From Pseudomonas fluorescens (GTDB taxonomy: Bacteria > Pseudomonadota > Gammaproteobacteria > Pseudomonadales > Pseudomonadaceae), in assembly GCF_040448305.1 (NCBI RefSeq), contig NZ_CP148752.1, forward strand, positions 3,100,001 through 3,164,000: 64,000 nt of DNA, written 5' to 3'. Position 1 is the stretch's first letter; each line of letters starts with the position of its first letter. The notes below the pieces were generated by a model that saw nothing but the letters and a program-made list of their open reading frames with translations, was not told the DNA's origin and searched no databases. Of the stretch, positions 52,046-58,792 are shown one piece after another. The position numbers and the translations under genes were made by a program.

Positions 52046-52070
52046 CAGTGTTTGCGTTTCGCAAACACTG
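52046..52070. promoter_or_regulatory. LysR-type box (perfect inverted repeat) upstream of the dioxygenase operon
   Basis: CAGTGTTTGCG and CGCAAACACTG are perfect 11-bp arms around TTT. The core is TGTT-N11-AACA, and TGTCGCCG follows just as in the channel promoter. It lies 86-110 bp before the start codon, the usual place for a LysR activator site. Confidence 0.75.
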
Positions 52071-52134
52071 TTGTCGCCGGTCCTCTAATTGTCCGCAGAG
52101 CGGGTGCGACGTACTGTTGGCTCACTGTTACTAC

Positions 52135-52142
52135 AACAACAA
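52135..52142 (+). promoter_or_regulatory. A-rich Hfq/Crc-type motif before the dioxygenase small subunit
   Basis: AACAACAA matches the catabolite motif and lies 14 nt before the start codon. Confidence 0.5.
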
Positions 52143-52155
52143 AACGGTGAAAACC

Positions 52156-52650
52156 ATGAGTAGCGCTGCAATCGAAACGGTCTTCGGCTCGCTGGACAAC
52201 TACACCAAAGGGTCGGTTGAAATCATCAGCGGCCAGGCCAGTCACTACGCCTTTTCCAACATTTTCGAAGTGGCCGATCTTTCCGGCCCTTATGAAAAGG
52301 TCGTGGTCGGTTTCAACCTCGGCTACGTCGTTGAATCCATCCGCGCCGAAGGCCAGTCGCCCTGGTACACCGCCGCGCACGACGAGTTCGCCATCGTCAT
52401 GGACGGTGAAGTGCGGGTGGACTTCCTCAAGCTCGATGCGCCGTTGCAAGCCGGCGAGGGCACGCACCTGGCCGGTGAAATGCCGGCGGGCAAACCGATG
52501 GGCTACGTGTTGCTCAAGCGCGGTCATCAGTGCCTGTTGCCGGTCGGCACCGCCTATCGCTTCGAAGCCAGTCGCCCGGGCGTGATTCTGCAGCAGACCA
52601 TCAAAGGCCCGTTGTCGGTCGAGAAATGGGCAGACATCTGCTTCAAGTGA
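52156..52650 (+). CDS. hapC: Hydroquinone dioxygenase small subunit
   Basis: This 164-residue cupin-like protein matches the small subunit of the Fe(II) hydroquinone 1,2-dioxygenases (HapC of P. fluorescens ACB, PnpC of the p-nitrophenol cluster). It includes GSLDNYTKGSVEIISGQASH, YVVESIRAEGQSPWY and HDEFAIVMDGEVRVDFLKL. It has no complete metal site of its own; the large subunit carries the iron. The ATG at 52156 is preceded by an A-rich motif and sits 86 bp after the LysR box. Names differ between published clusters, so the symbol is by homology. Confidence 0.85.
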   Translation: MSSAAIETVFGSLDNYTKGSVEIISGQASHYAFSNIFEVADLSGPYEKVVVGFNLGYVVESIRAEGQSPWYTAAHDEFAIVMDGEVRVDFLKLDAPLQAGEGTHLAGEMPAGKPMGYVLLKRGHQCLLPVGTAYRFEASRPGVILQQTIKGPLSVEKWADICFK

Positions 52651-52677
52651 TCTGCCGTATCTGACCGCCCAATCCAA

Positions 52678-52685
52678 AAGAACAA
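52678..52685 (+). promoter_or_regulatory. A-rich Hfq/Crc-type motif before the dioxygenase large subunit
   Basis: AAGAACAA fits AANAANAA, 14 nt before the start codon and overlapping the ribosome site. Confidence 0.4.
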
Positions 52686-52698
52686 GAGGAATCCCGCC

Positions 52699-53718
52699 AT
52701 GGCCATGCTTGAAACCGCTGCCGACTCCGCGCATTTTGCCGACGATGAAGTCCAGGCCAGCGCCCCCCACGCCGTCACCGGCTACTGCTCATTCAAACTC
52801 GGCGCCTTCGAACTGTCGCGCGACGAGTATTTCGCTCGCATCACCTGGCCGGCCAAGGGCCAGACCCGCTCGCACCTGATTCCGGTCGACGCCTTCCTGC
52901 GCGCCATGATGCGCGACGTGGCCTGGGGCTTTTTCTACGGCTGGGTCAACTTTGACCACGTCATCGGCACCCGCAACTACTACGGCAAGGTCGACCTGTA
53001 CGCCGGCACCTTCAACGGCACGCTCAAGGCGGCCGGGGTCAACTACACCGAAAACTTCGAAACGCCGCTGATCATGGCCACTTTCAAGGCCATCCTGCGG
53101 GACTGGACCAACGCCACCTTCGACCCCTTCGCCGCCCCGGAAGAAACCGGCAGCGCATTCGGTCGCAAGAACGGCAACAACATCGAAGCCATCGAGCGCT
53201 CCCGCATCGCCACCAAACGCATGCCGGGCCTGAAGGATGACTCGCCGCTGCGCGACGACCTGCCGGTCAACCGCCAGTTCATCGACGTGCCGCAGGATGA
53301 ACCGGAGGTTCATGCCGCCGAAGGCTTTGAAGGCGAACTGCATGCCTTCAACCTGTTCAAGTACCTGTCGCGCTCCGACGTGACCTGGAACCCGTCGGTG
53401 ACCTCGGTGTGCAAGGCCAGCCTGTTCTGCCCGACCACCGAGGAATTCATCCTGCCGGTGTTCCACGGCAACGACCGTATCGAATGGTTCTTGCAGATGT
53501 CCGACGAGATCATCTGGGACGTCGGCGACAAGGATGATGGCAATCCCCGTGCGCGGATCACCATGCGAGCCGGCGACATCTGCGCCATGCCCGCCGACAT
53601 CCGCCACCAGGGTTACTCGACCAAGCGCTCGATGCTGATGGTCTGGGAAAACGCCACGCCGAACCTGCCGCAACGCTACGAAAGCGGCGAGCTCAAGCCG
53701 TATCCGATCGAGTTTTAG
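52699..53718 (+). CDS. hapD: Hydroquinone dioxygenase large (catalytic) subunit
   Basis: This 339-residue protein is the iron-containing subunit that opens hydroquinone to 4-hydroxymuconic semialdehyde. The cluster FHGNDRIEW puts His256, Asn258 and Glu262 in the HxNxxxE pattern, and IRHQG gives His303. These are the positions I remember for the iron ligands of PnpD in the p-nitrophenol pathway. Other conserved blocks include VAWGFFYGWVNFDHVIGTRN and VGDKDDGNPRARITMRAGDI. It is 48 bp after the small-subunit gene and followed by an intercistronic hairpin. Closely similar proteins act on substituted hydroquinones too. Confidence 0.9.
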   Translation: MAMLETAADSAHFADDEVQASAPHAVTGYCSFKLGAFELSRDEYFARITWPAKGQTRSHLIPVDAFLRAMMRDVAWGFFYGWVNFDHVIGTRNYYGKVDLYAGTFNGTLKAAGVNYTENFETPLIMATFKAILRDWTNATFDPFAAPEETGSAFGRKNGNNIEAIERSRIATKRMPGLKDDSPLRDDLPVNRQFIDVPQDEPEVHAAEGFEGELHAFNLFKYLSRSDVTWNPSVTSVCKASLFCPTTEEFILPVFHGNDRIEWFLQMSDEIIWDVGDKDDGNPRARITMRAGDICAMPADIRHQGYSTKRSMLMVWENATPNLPQRYESGELKPYPIEF

Positions 53719-53731
53719 GACTTCGTGTCCG

Positions 53732-53750
53732 GCCCGGCCTCGCGCCGGGC
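53732..53750 (+). other. Intercistronic hairpin after the dioxygenase genes
   Basis: GCCCGGC and GCCGGGC pair perfectly around a 5-nt loop, 13 bp after the large-subunit stop. With no T-run, it may reduce read-through or protect the dioxygenase mRNA. Confidence 0.5.
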
Positions 53751-53811
53751 AAAGCGCTCAAGAATCACTTCGTCAAACACTGCGCCAGCCGCGCGGTGCG
53801 AGGAAACCATT

Positions 53812-55275
53812 ATGCAAAATCAGCTCTATATCGATGGCCGTTTCGTGGACGCGGTCGCTGGCGGCACCATTGACGTGGTATCGCCCCACGACGGTTCTTT
53901 GATCGCCCGCATCGCTGCCGCCGAAGCCGCTGACATCGACCTGGCCGTTGCCGCCGCCAAGCGCGCCTTTCCGGCCTGGTCGGCCCTGGGCGCCGCCGAA
54001 CGCGGACGCCTGTTGCTCAAGCTGGCAGACAAGATCGAAGAGTGCGGCGAAGAACTGGCGCAGCTCGAATCCCTCAATACCGGGCACCCGATCCGCGATT
54101 CCCGTGGCCTCGACGTGCCGCGCACGGCGGCGTGCTTCCGTTATTTCGGCGGCATGGCCGACAAGATCGAAGGTTCGGTGATTCCGGTCGAAGCCGGGTT
54201 TCTCAACTACGTGCAACGCAAGCCGATTGGCGTGGTGGGGCAGATCGTGCCGTGGAACTTCCCGCTGATGTTCACCAGCTGGAAAATGGGCCCGGCGCTG
54301 GCGGCGGGCAACACCATCGTGATCAAGCCTTCGGAAATCACCCCGTTGTCGACCTTGCGCATCGTCGAGCTGATGACCGAAGTCGGCTTCCCCAAAGGCG
54401 TGGTCAACGTGGTGCCGGGCTATGGCCATACCGCCGGGCAAGCGCTGGCCGAACACCTCGATGTGGGCAAGATTGCCTTTACCGGTTCGACCGCCACCGG
54501 GCGCCGGATCGTCGAAGCCTCCCAAAGCAACCTCAAGCGCATCCAGCTGGAATTGGGCGGGAAGGGCGCGAATATCGTGTTTGAGGACGCCAATCTGGAC
54601 GCGGCGGTCAACGGTGCGGCCTGGGCGATCTTTCACAACCAGGGCCAGGCCTGCATTGCCGGTTCGCGGCTGATCCTGCACAAAGACATCGCTGATCAAT
54701 TCCTTGAGCGTTTCATTGCGTTGGCCAAATCCATTCGCCTGGGCGACCCGTTGGACCCGGACACCGAAATGGGCCCGCTGACCTCGGCGCTGCACCGCGA
54801 CCGGGTGATGGCGTACATCGACATTGCCATCGAGCAGGGCGGCAAGATTCTCGCCGGCGGCAAGGCACCGGACGATAAAGCCCTGGCCAATGGTTTTTAT
54901 GTCGAACCAACGATTGTCGAAGCCAAGCCCGGTGACCGCGTTTGCCAGGAAGAAGTCTTCGGCCCGTTCGTGACCGTGGTGCGCTTTGGCACCGATGAAG
55001 AAGCCCTGGCCATCGCCAACGACTCCGAATACGGACTGGGCAGCGGCCTGTGGACGCAGAACATCAGCCGCGCACACAAAATGGCCGACGCGATTCACGC
55101 TGGCATGTGCTGGATCAACTGCTACAAACGGGTCAACCCGGGCAGTCCGTTTGGCGGTGTCGGGCAATCCGGTTACGGTCGGGAAATGGGCTTCGAAGCG
55201 ATCCACGACTACACCGAAGCCCGTTCGGTCTGGGTCAATGTCGACGCCAACATTCCTGCGTACTACAAACGCTGA
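53812..55275 (+). CDS. 4-hydroxymuconic semialdehyde dehydrogenase (ALDH family)
   Basis: This 487-residue NAD(P)-dependent dehydrogenase has QIVPWNFPLMFTSWKMGPAL in the cofactor site, general base Glu247 (LELGGKGANIV), nucleophile Cys281 (GQACIAGSRL) and EEVFGPFVTVVRF. Between the hydroquinone dioxygenase and maleylacetate reductase, its expected reaction is 4-hydroxymuconic semialdehyde to maleylacetate. GAGG precedes the ATG at 53812. Alternative aldehydes cannot be excluded from sequence, but gene order is strongly indicative. Confidence 0.85.
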   Translation: MQNQLYIDGRFVDAVAGGTIDVVSPHDGSLIARIAAAEAADIDLAVAAAKRAFPAWSALGAAERGRLLLKLADKIEECGEELAQLESLNTGHPIRDSRGLDVPRTAACFRYFGGMADKIEGSVIPVEAGFLNYVQRKPIGVVGQIVPWNFPLMFTSWKMGPALAAGNTIVIKPSEITPLSTLRIVELMTEVGFPKGVVNVVPGYGHTAGQALAEHLDVGKIAFTGSTATGRRIVEASQSNLKRIQLELGGKGANIVFEDANLDAAVNGAAWAIFHNQGQACIAGSRLILHKDIADQFLERFIALAKSIRLGDPLDPDTEMGPLTSALHRDRVMAYIDIAIEQGGKILAGGKAPDDKALANGFYVEPTIVEAKPGDRVCQEEVFGPFVTVVRFGTDEEALAIANDSEYGLGSGLWTQNISRAHKMADAIHAGMCWINCYKRVNPGSPFGGVGQSGYGREMGFEAIHDYTEARSVWVNVDANIPAYYKR

Positions 55276-55283
55276 GGCCTGCC

Positions 55284-56351
55284 ATGAATCCTTTTGTTTA
55301 CCAAAGCCTGCCGACCCGTGTGGTGTTCGGCTGGGGCAAGCTCTCGGCGCTGGCGGAGGAAATCGAGCGGCTGGGCGCCCGGCGCGCACTGATCCTGACC
55401 ACGCCGGAACAGCATGGGCTCGGCGAACAGGTCGCCGCATTGCTCGGTGATCGTGCCGCCGGCGTTTATTCGAAGGCCGTGATGCACGTTCCGCTGGAGG
55501 TGGCGCAAGCGGCGCGCATTGAGGCGGCTCGGCTGGACGCCGACTGCTGCGTGGCCATTGGCGGCGGCTCGACCATCGGCCTGGGCAAGGCGATTGCGAT
55601 GGATTCCGGCCTGCCCATCGTGGCGGTGCCGACCACCTATGCCGGTTCCGAGATGACGCCGATCTATGGCTTGACCGAAAACCGCCTGAAAAAAACCGGA
55701 CGAGATCCCAAGGTCTTGCCCAGGACCGTGATCTACGATCCGCAATTGACCCTGACCCTGCCATCGCAGATATCCGCCTGCTCGGGCATGAACGCCATGG
55801 CCCACGCGGTCGAGGCACTGTATGCCCAGGATGCCAACCCGATCATCGGCTTCATGGCCGAAGAGTCGATTCGCTCCCTGGCGCAGGCCTTGCCGGGCGT
55901 GGTCAGCAATCCCGATGACCCCGAGGCGCGCAGCCAGGCGTTGTATGGCGCGTGGCTGGCGGGCATTTGCCTGGGCTCGGTCGGCATGGCCTTGCACCAC
56001 AAGCTCTGCCACACCCTGGGCGGCACGTTCAATCTGCCCCATGCCCAGGCGCACGCTATCGTCTTGCCCCACGCCGCGCATTACAACCGCGAAGCGGCAG
56101 CGGGGCCATTGCAGCGGGCTGCACGGGCATTGGGCGGGAGCGAGGCGAGTGAGGTCGGTGCCTTGCTGTACGCACTGAACCAGAAACTGGGCATTCCACT
56201 GGCCCTGGCAGACATCGGCTTCCCGGCAAGCGGCCCGGCCGAAGCCGCACAAATCGCCTGCGCCAGCCCTTACTACAACCCGCGGCCATTTGAACAAGGC
56301 CCGATTGAGGCGTTGTTGAACCGTGCCCTGAAAGGTCAGGCCCCAGCCTGA
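55284..56351 (+). CDS. Maleylacetate reductase
   Basis: This 355-residue iron-type alcohol dehydrogenase homologue reduces maleylacetate to 3-oxoadipate, the entry to the beta-ketoadipate pathway. It shows the maleylacetate reductase pattern FGWGKLSALAEEIERLGARR, CVAIGGGSTIGLGKAIAM, PTTYAGSEMTPIYGLTEN and the histidine-rich LHHKLCHTLGGTFNLPHAQAH, split here into shorter runs. It lies 8 bp after the dehydrogenase. Both ring-opening routes in the cluster feed into it. Confidence 0.9.
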   Translation: MNPFVYQSLPTRVVFGWGKLSALAEEIERLGARRALILTTPEQHGLGEQVAALLGDRAAGVYSKAVMHVPLEVAQAARIEAARLDADCCVAIGGGSTIGLGKAIAMDSGLPIVAVPTTYAGSEMTPIYGLTENRLKKTGRDPKVLPRTVIYDPQLTLTLPSQISACSGMNAMAHAVEALYAQDANPIIGFMAEESIRSLAQALPGVVSNPDDPEARSQALYGAWLAGICLGSVGMALHHKLCHTLGGTFNLPHAQAHAIVLPHAAHYNREAAAGPLQRAARALGGSEASEVGALLYALNQKLGIPLALADIGFPASGPAEAAQIACASPYYNPRPFEQGPIEALLNRALKGQAPA

Positions 56352-56378
56352 TCTGCCAGCCACTTTTATCCTCGTCGG

Positions 56379-56386
56379 AATAACAA
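56379..56386 (+). promoter_or_regulatory. A-rich Hfq/Crc-type motif before the hydroxyquinol dioxygenase
   Basis: AATAACAA fits AANAANAA and lies immediately upstream of the start codon (56389). Confidence 0.45.
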
Positions 56387-56388
56387 CA

Positions 56389-57261
56389 ATGACCGATCAA
56401 GACAAAGCCATAGAGCCACTGATCTCCCAACAGGCAGTGAACAGCTTCAACGATGCGCCCAACGCGCGTTACAGACAGATCATGCAGAGCCTGGTGCGCC
56501 ACCTGCATGCGTTTGTCAGCGAGGTCGAATTGACCGAACAGGAGTGGATCGAAGGCATTGGTTTTCTGACCGACACCGGGCACAAGTGCGATGGCCTGGT
56601 GCGCCAGGAATTCATCCTGCTGTCGGACACCCTTGGCGTTTCGATGCTGGTCGATGCGATCAACCATCGGCACAGCGTGACGGCGACCGAGACCACGGTG
56701 TTCGGGCCGTTCTACATCGATGGCATGCCGGATCGCGAATTCGGCGAAAACATGGCCTTCACCGCCGGCGAAACGGCGCTGGTGCGCGGCCGCGTGGTCG
56801 ACACTCACGGCAATGCACTGGCCGGTGCGGTGCTGGACGTCTGGCAGACCGCTGAAAACGGCATGTATTCCGGCCAGGACACCGAACAACCTTTCGGCAA
56901 CTTGCGCGGGCGCTATCGCACCGACGCAGATGGGTGCTTCGCAATTCGCACCATTGTCCCGGTGGCTTACCCGATACCGACCGATGGCCCGGTGGGGCGC
57001 ATGCTCGACGCTGCCAACCGGCATGCGTGGCGGCCAGCGCACCTGCATTTCATGATTGATGTACCGGGCTATCGCAAACTGGTGACGCACCTGTTCAATC
57101 ACGATGATCCGTACCTGGCGTCCGACGCCGTGTTCGGGGTGAAACAGTCGTTGCAAGTGATCTATGAAGACCTGAACAGCCACGACGATGTGTCCGTCAG
57201 GTTGGGTATGGACGTGCCGTTCAAGCGTGCCTGTTATGAATTTGTCATGGAATCCGCGTGA
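56389..57261 (+). CDS. Hydroxyquinol 1,2-dioxygenase (intradiol)
   Basis: This 290-residue non-heme Fe(III) enzyme opens 1,2,4-benzenetriol to maleylacetate. It has the N-terminal dioxygenase dimerisation domain (about 20-100) and the catalytic barrel. Iron ligands fall at Tyr160 (GMYSGQD), Tyr194 (PVAYPIP), His218 and His220 (RPAHLHFMI), with the spacing of intradiol enzymes. The block RQEFILLSDTLGVSMLVDAI is typical of hydroxyquinol rather than catechol dioxygenases. Together with the hydroquinone dioxygenase it gives the island two ring-cleavage entries into maleylacetate. It is 37 bp after the reductase. Confidence 0.9.
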   Translation: MTDQDKAIEPLISQQAVNSFNDAPNARYRQIMQSLVRHLHAFVSEVELTEQEWIEGIGFLTDTGHKCDGLVRQEFILLSDTLGVSMLVDAINHRHSVTATETTVFGPFYIDGMPDREFGENMAFTAGETALVRGRVVDTHGNALAGAVLDVWQTAENGMYSGQDTEQPFGNLRGRYRTDADGCFAIRTIVPVAYPIPTDGPVGRMLDAANRHAWRPAHLHFMIDVPGYRKLVTHLFNHDDPYLASDAVFGVKQSLQVIYEDLNSHDDVSVRLGMDVPFKRACYEFVMESA

Positions 57262-57264
57262 ATC

Positions 57265-57582
57265 ATGGGCCAGTTCTTTGCGGTATTTGCCACTGATCAT
57301 TCGGACGCTCATGCGCTGCGCCAGCGTCTGCGGCCCAATCACCAGGCGCATTTGCGTGCCACAGGAGACCATCGAGTGGTAGTGCGGCTCGGCGGTCCCA
57401 TCCTCGACGATGCCGGCACGGCGATGACTGGCACGTTGCTGGTCATTGAGGCGGCCAGTCTGCCGGAGGTGGAAGCGTTCATGCAGGATGATCCTTACGT
57501 GCAGGCGGGTCTGTTCGCCAGCATTCAGATTCGCCCCTGGCACTGGAGCCTGGGCAACCCTGAACTGCGCGGTTTTCCATGA
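57265..57582 (+). CDS. YciI-family small protein
   Basis: This 105-residue ferredoxin-like-fold protein matches the YciI family: FFAVFATDHSDAHALRQRLR near the N-terminus, GDHRVVVRLGGPILDDAG, and DDPYVQAGLFASIQIRPWH. The catalytic role is unproven in most members, though some act as dehydrochlorinases or muconolactone-like enzymes. It starts 3 bp after the hydroxyquinol dioxygenase and overlaps the Rieske gene by 4 bp. An isomerisation or clean-up step in phenol catabolism is conceivable but not shown. Confidence 0.8.
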   Translation: MGQFFAVFATDHSDAHALRQRLRPNHQAHLRATGDHRVVVRLGGPILDDAGTAMTGTLLVIEAASLPEVEAFMQDDPYVQAGLFASIQIRPWHWSLGNPELRGFP

Positions 57583-57932
57583 CCGGCATTACCTTGTGCC
57601 GACTCGACGACATCGCCGACGGCGGGGCGTTGGGACTGCCGCAGCACCAGCAATTGCATCCTGCGGGGCTGGTGGCGGTGCGTCAGGGCGAACAGGTGTG
57701 GGTGTACGTCAACCGCTGCCCGCATTTCTCGGTGCCGCTGGACTTCAATCCGCAGCAGTTCTGCACTTATCGCGGCAAGGTCCTGATGTGCGCCCATCAC
57801 AGCGCGATGTTTCGTTATGACGACGGGCACTGCATCGACGGCCCGTGTAAAGGCGCGCAACTGGAGGCCGTGCCGGTGCGTTGGGTCGACGACCGACTGG
57901 TGATGGAGATCGAGCCCACCGCCGGTCAGTAA
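57579..57932 (+). CDS. Rieske [2Fe-2S] ferredoxin
   Basis: This 117-residue protein has a complete Rieske site: Cys47-x-His49 in RCPHFSVPL and Cys71-x2-His74 in MCAHHSAMF. It lacks a membrane anchor and is of the soluble ferredoxin type. Usually such a protein donates electrons to an oxygenase, but no oxygenase or reductase is encoded beside it. It is the last gene of the dioxygenase operon, overlapping YciI by 4 bp. A partner elsewhere, for example one that makes hydroquinone, or reductive reactivation of the Fe(II) dioxygenase are both possible. Confidence 0.85.
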   Translation: MTGITLCRLDDIADGGALGLPQHQQLHPAGLVAVRQGEQVWVYVNRCPHFSVPLDFNPQQFCTYRGKVLMCAHHSAMFRYDDGHCIDGPCKGAQLEAVPVRWVDDRLVMEIEPTAGQ

Positions 57933-57999
57933 CCGGGTGGCTGACGGGGGCTGATCTAAACTCCTGTTGGGGGTGAACCACGTTCATCCGGAGGTCATC

Positions 58000-58455
58000 A
58001 TGAAAAAATTGTCACCCATCAGTCTGTGTCTCGCCTTGTCGGTTTTGAGTGCCCCGCTATGGGCGCAATCGGTGGTGCCGATGAAAGGGCAAAGTTCGCA
58101 ACAAACGCAGGCGGATATGTCCGAATGCCAGAGCATCGCCAACAGTCAGGCTGCATCGACGTCTTCGACACCATCGGGCGGGCGGGTCAAAGGGGCGGCA
58201 GTGGGGGCTGCTGCCGGCGCCGTGGCGTCTGGTGTGCGCAGTAATCAGCACGATGCGTATGATGATCGTGTCGACAGTGATGTGAAACAGAACGTCCGCC
58301 AGGACCGCGCCAAGGAAACCGCCGCGGCCGGTATGGTTGTCGGTGGTTCGCGCCAGCGTCAGGAGCGCCGGGAGCAATCGAATACTACGCAGGTGAACAC
58401 CACGACGGCTTACACCAGCTGTTTGCAGGGCAAGGGTTATCAGGTCAACCCTTGA
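58000..58455 (+). CDS. Glycine-zipper envelope protein
   Basis: This 151-residue protein has a signal peptide (MKKLSPISLCLALSVLSAPL, cleaved near WAQ), a short glycine-zipper segment (KGAAVGAAAGAVASGV) and a hydrophilic, repeat-poor tail with two cysteines far apart (MSECQS and TSCLQGKG). Similar small periplasmic proteins occur widely in Pseudomonas without assigned function. GGAGG with 6 nt spacing supports the ATG at 58000. It is monocistronic and unrelated in function to the catabolic island upstream. Confidence 0.75.
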   Translation: MKKLSPISLCLALSVLSAPLWAQSVVPMKGQSSQQTQADMSECQSIANSQAASTSSTPSGGRVKGAAVGAAAGAVASGVRSNQHDAYDDRVDSDVKQNVRQDRAKETAAAGMVVGGSRQRQERREQSNTTQVNTTTAYTSCLQGKGYQVNP

Positions 58456-58498
58456 ACTTACCTTGAACCGGGCACTGACCGCCTGACCAGATCTCAAC

Positions 58499-58592
58499 CT
58501 GTGGGAGCGAGCCTGCTCGCGAAGGCGGCGGCACATTCGACATCCCCGTGCCTGATCCACCGCTATCGCGAGCAGGCTCGCTCCCACAGGGG
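58499..58592. repeat. REP doublet
   Basis: CTGTGGGAGCGAGCCTGCTC...GAGCAGGCTCGCTCCCACAG, with a spacer (GGCGGCACATTCGACATCC) unlike families A and B. The rest of 58593-58792 is non-coding: mscS promoter and leader with TAAGGA before the start, nothing else seen. Confidence 0.9.
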
Positions 58593-58792
58593 GCTTAAGT
58601 GTTTTCTGACTCCGGTTAATTACACGCTTTCTGCTGCTTGAGCCACTTTCATGGGCTGGTGCCGGGGCACTGCTTCAAAGGAAAAGACCCCTGTGGAAAC
58701 TGCCTATAGCTCAAATCTGACAACCGTTCATCGGTGAACTACGCTGCGATACGTACCCTCGATCTGAATTTCGTGACGTAAGGATCCGACAC

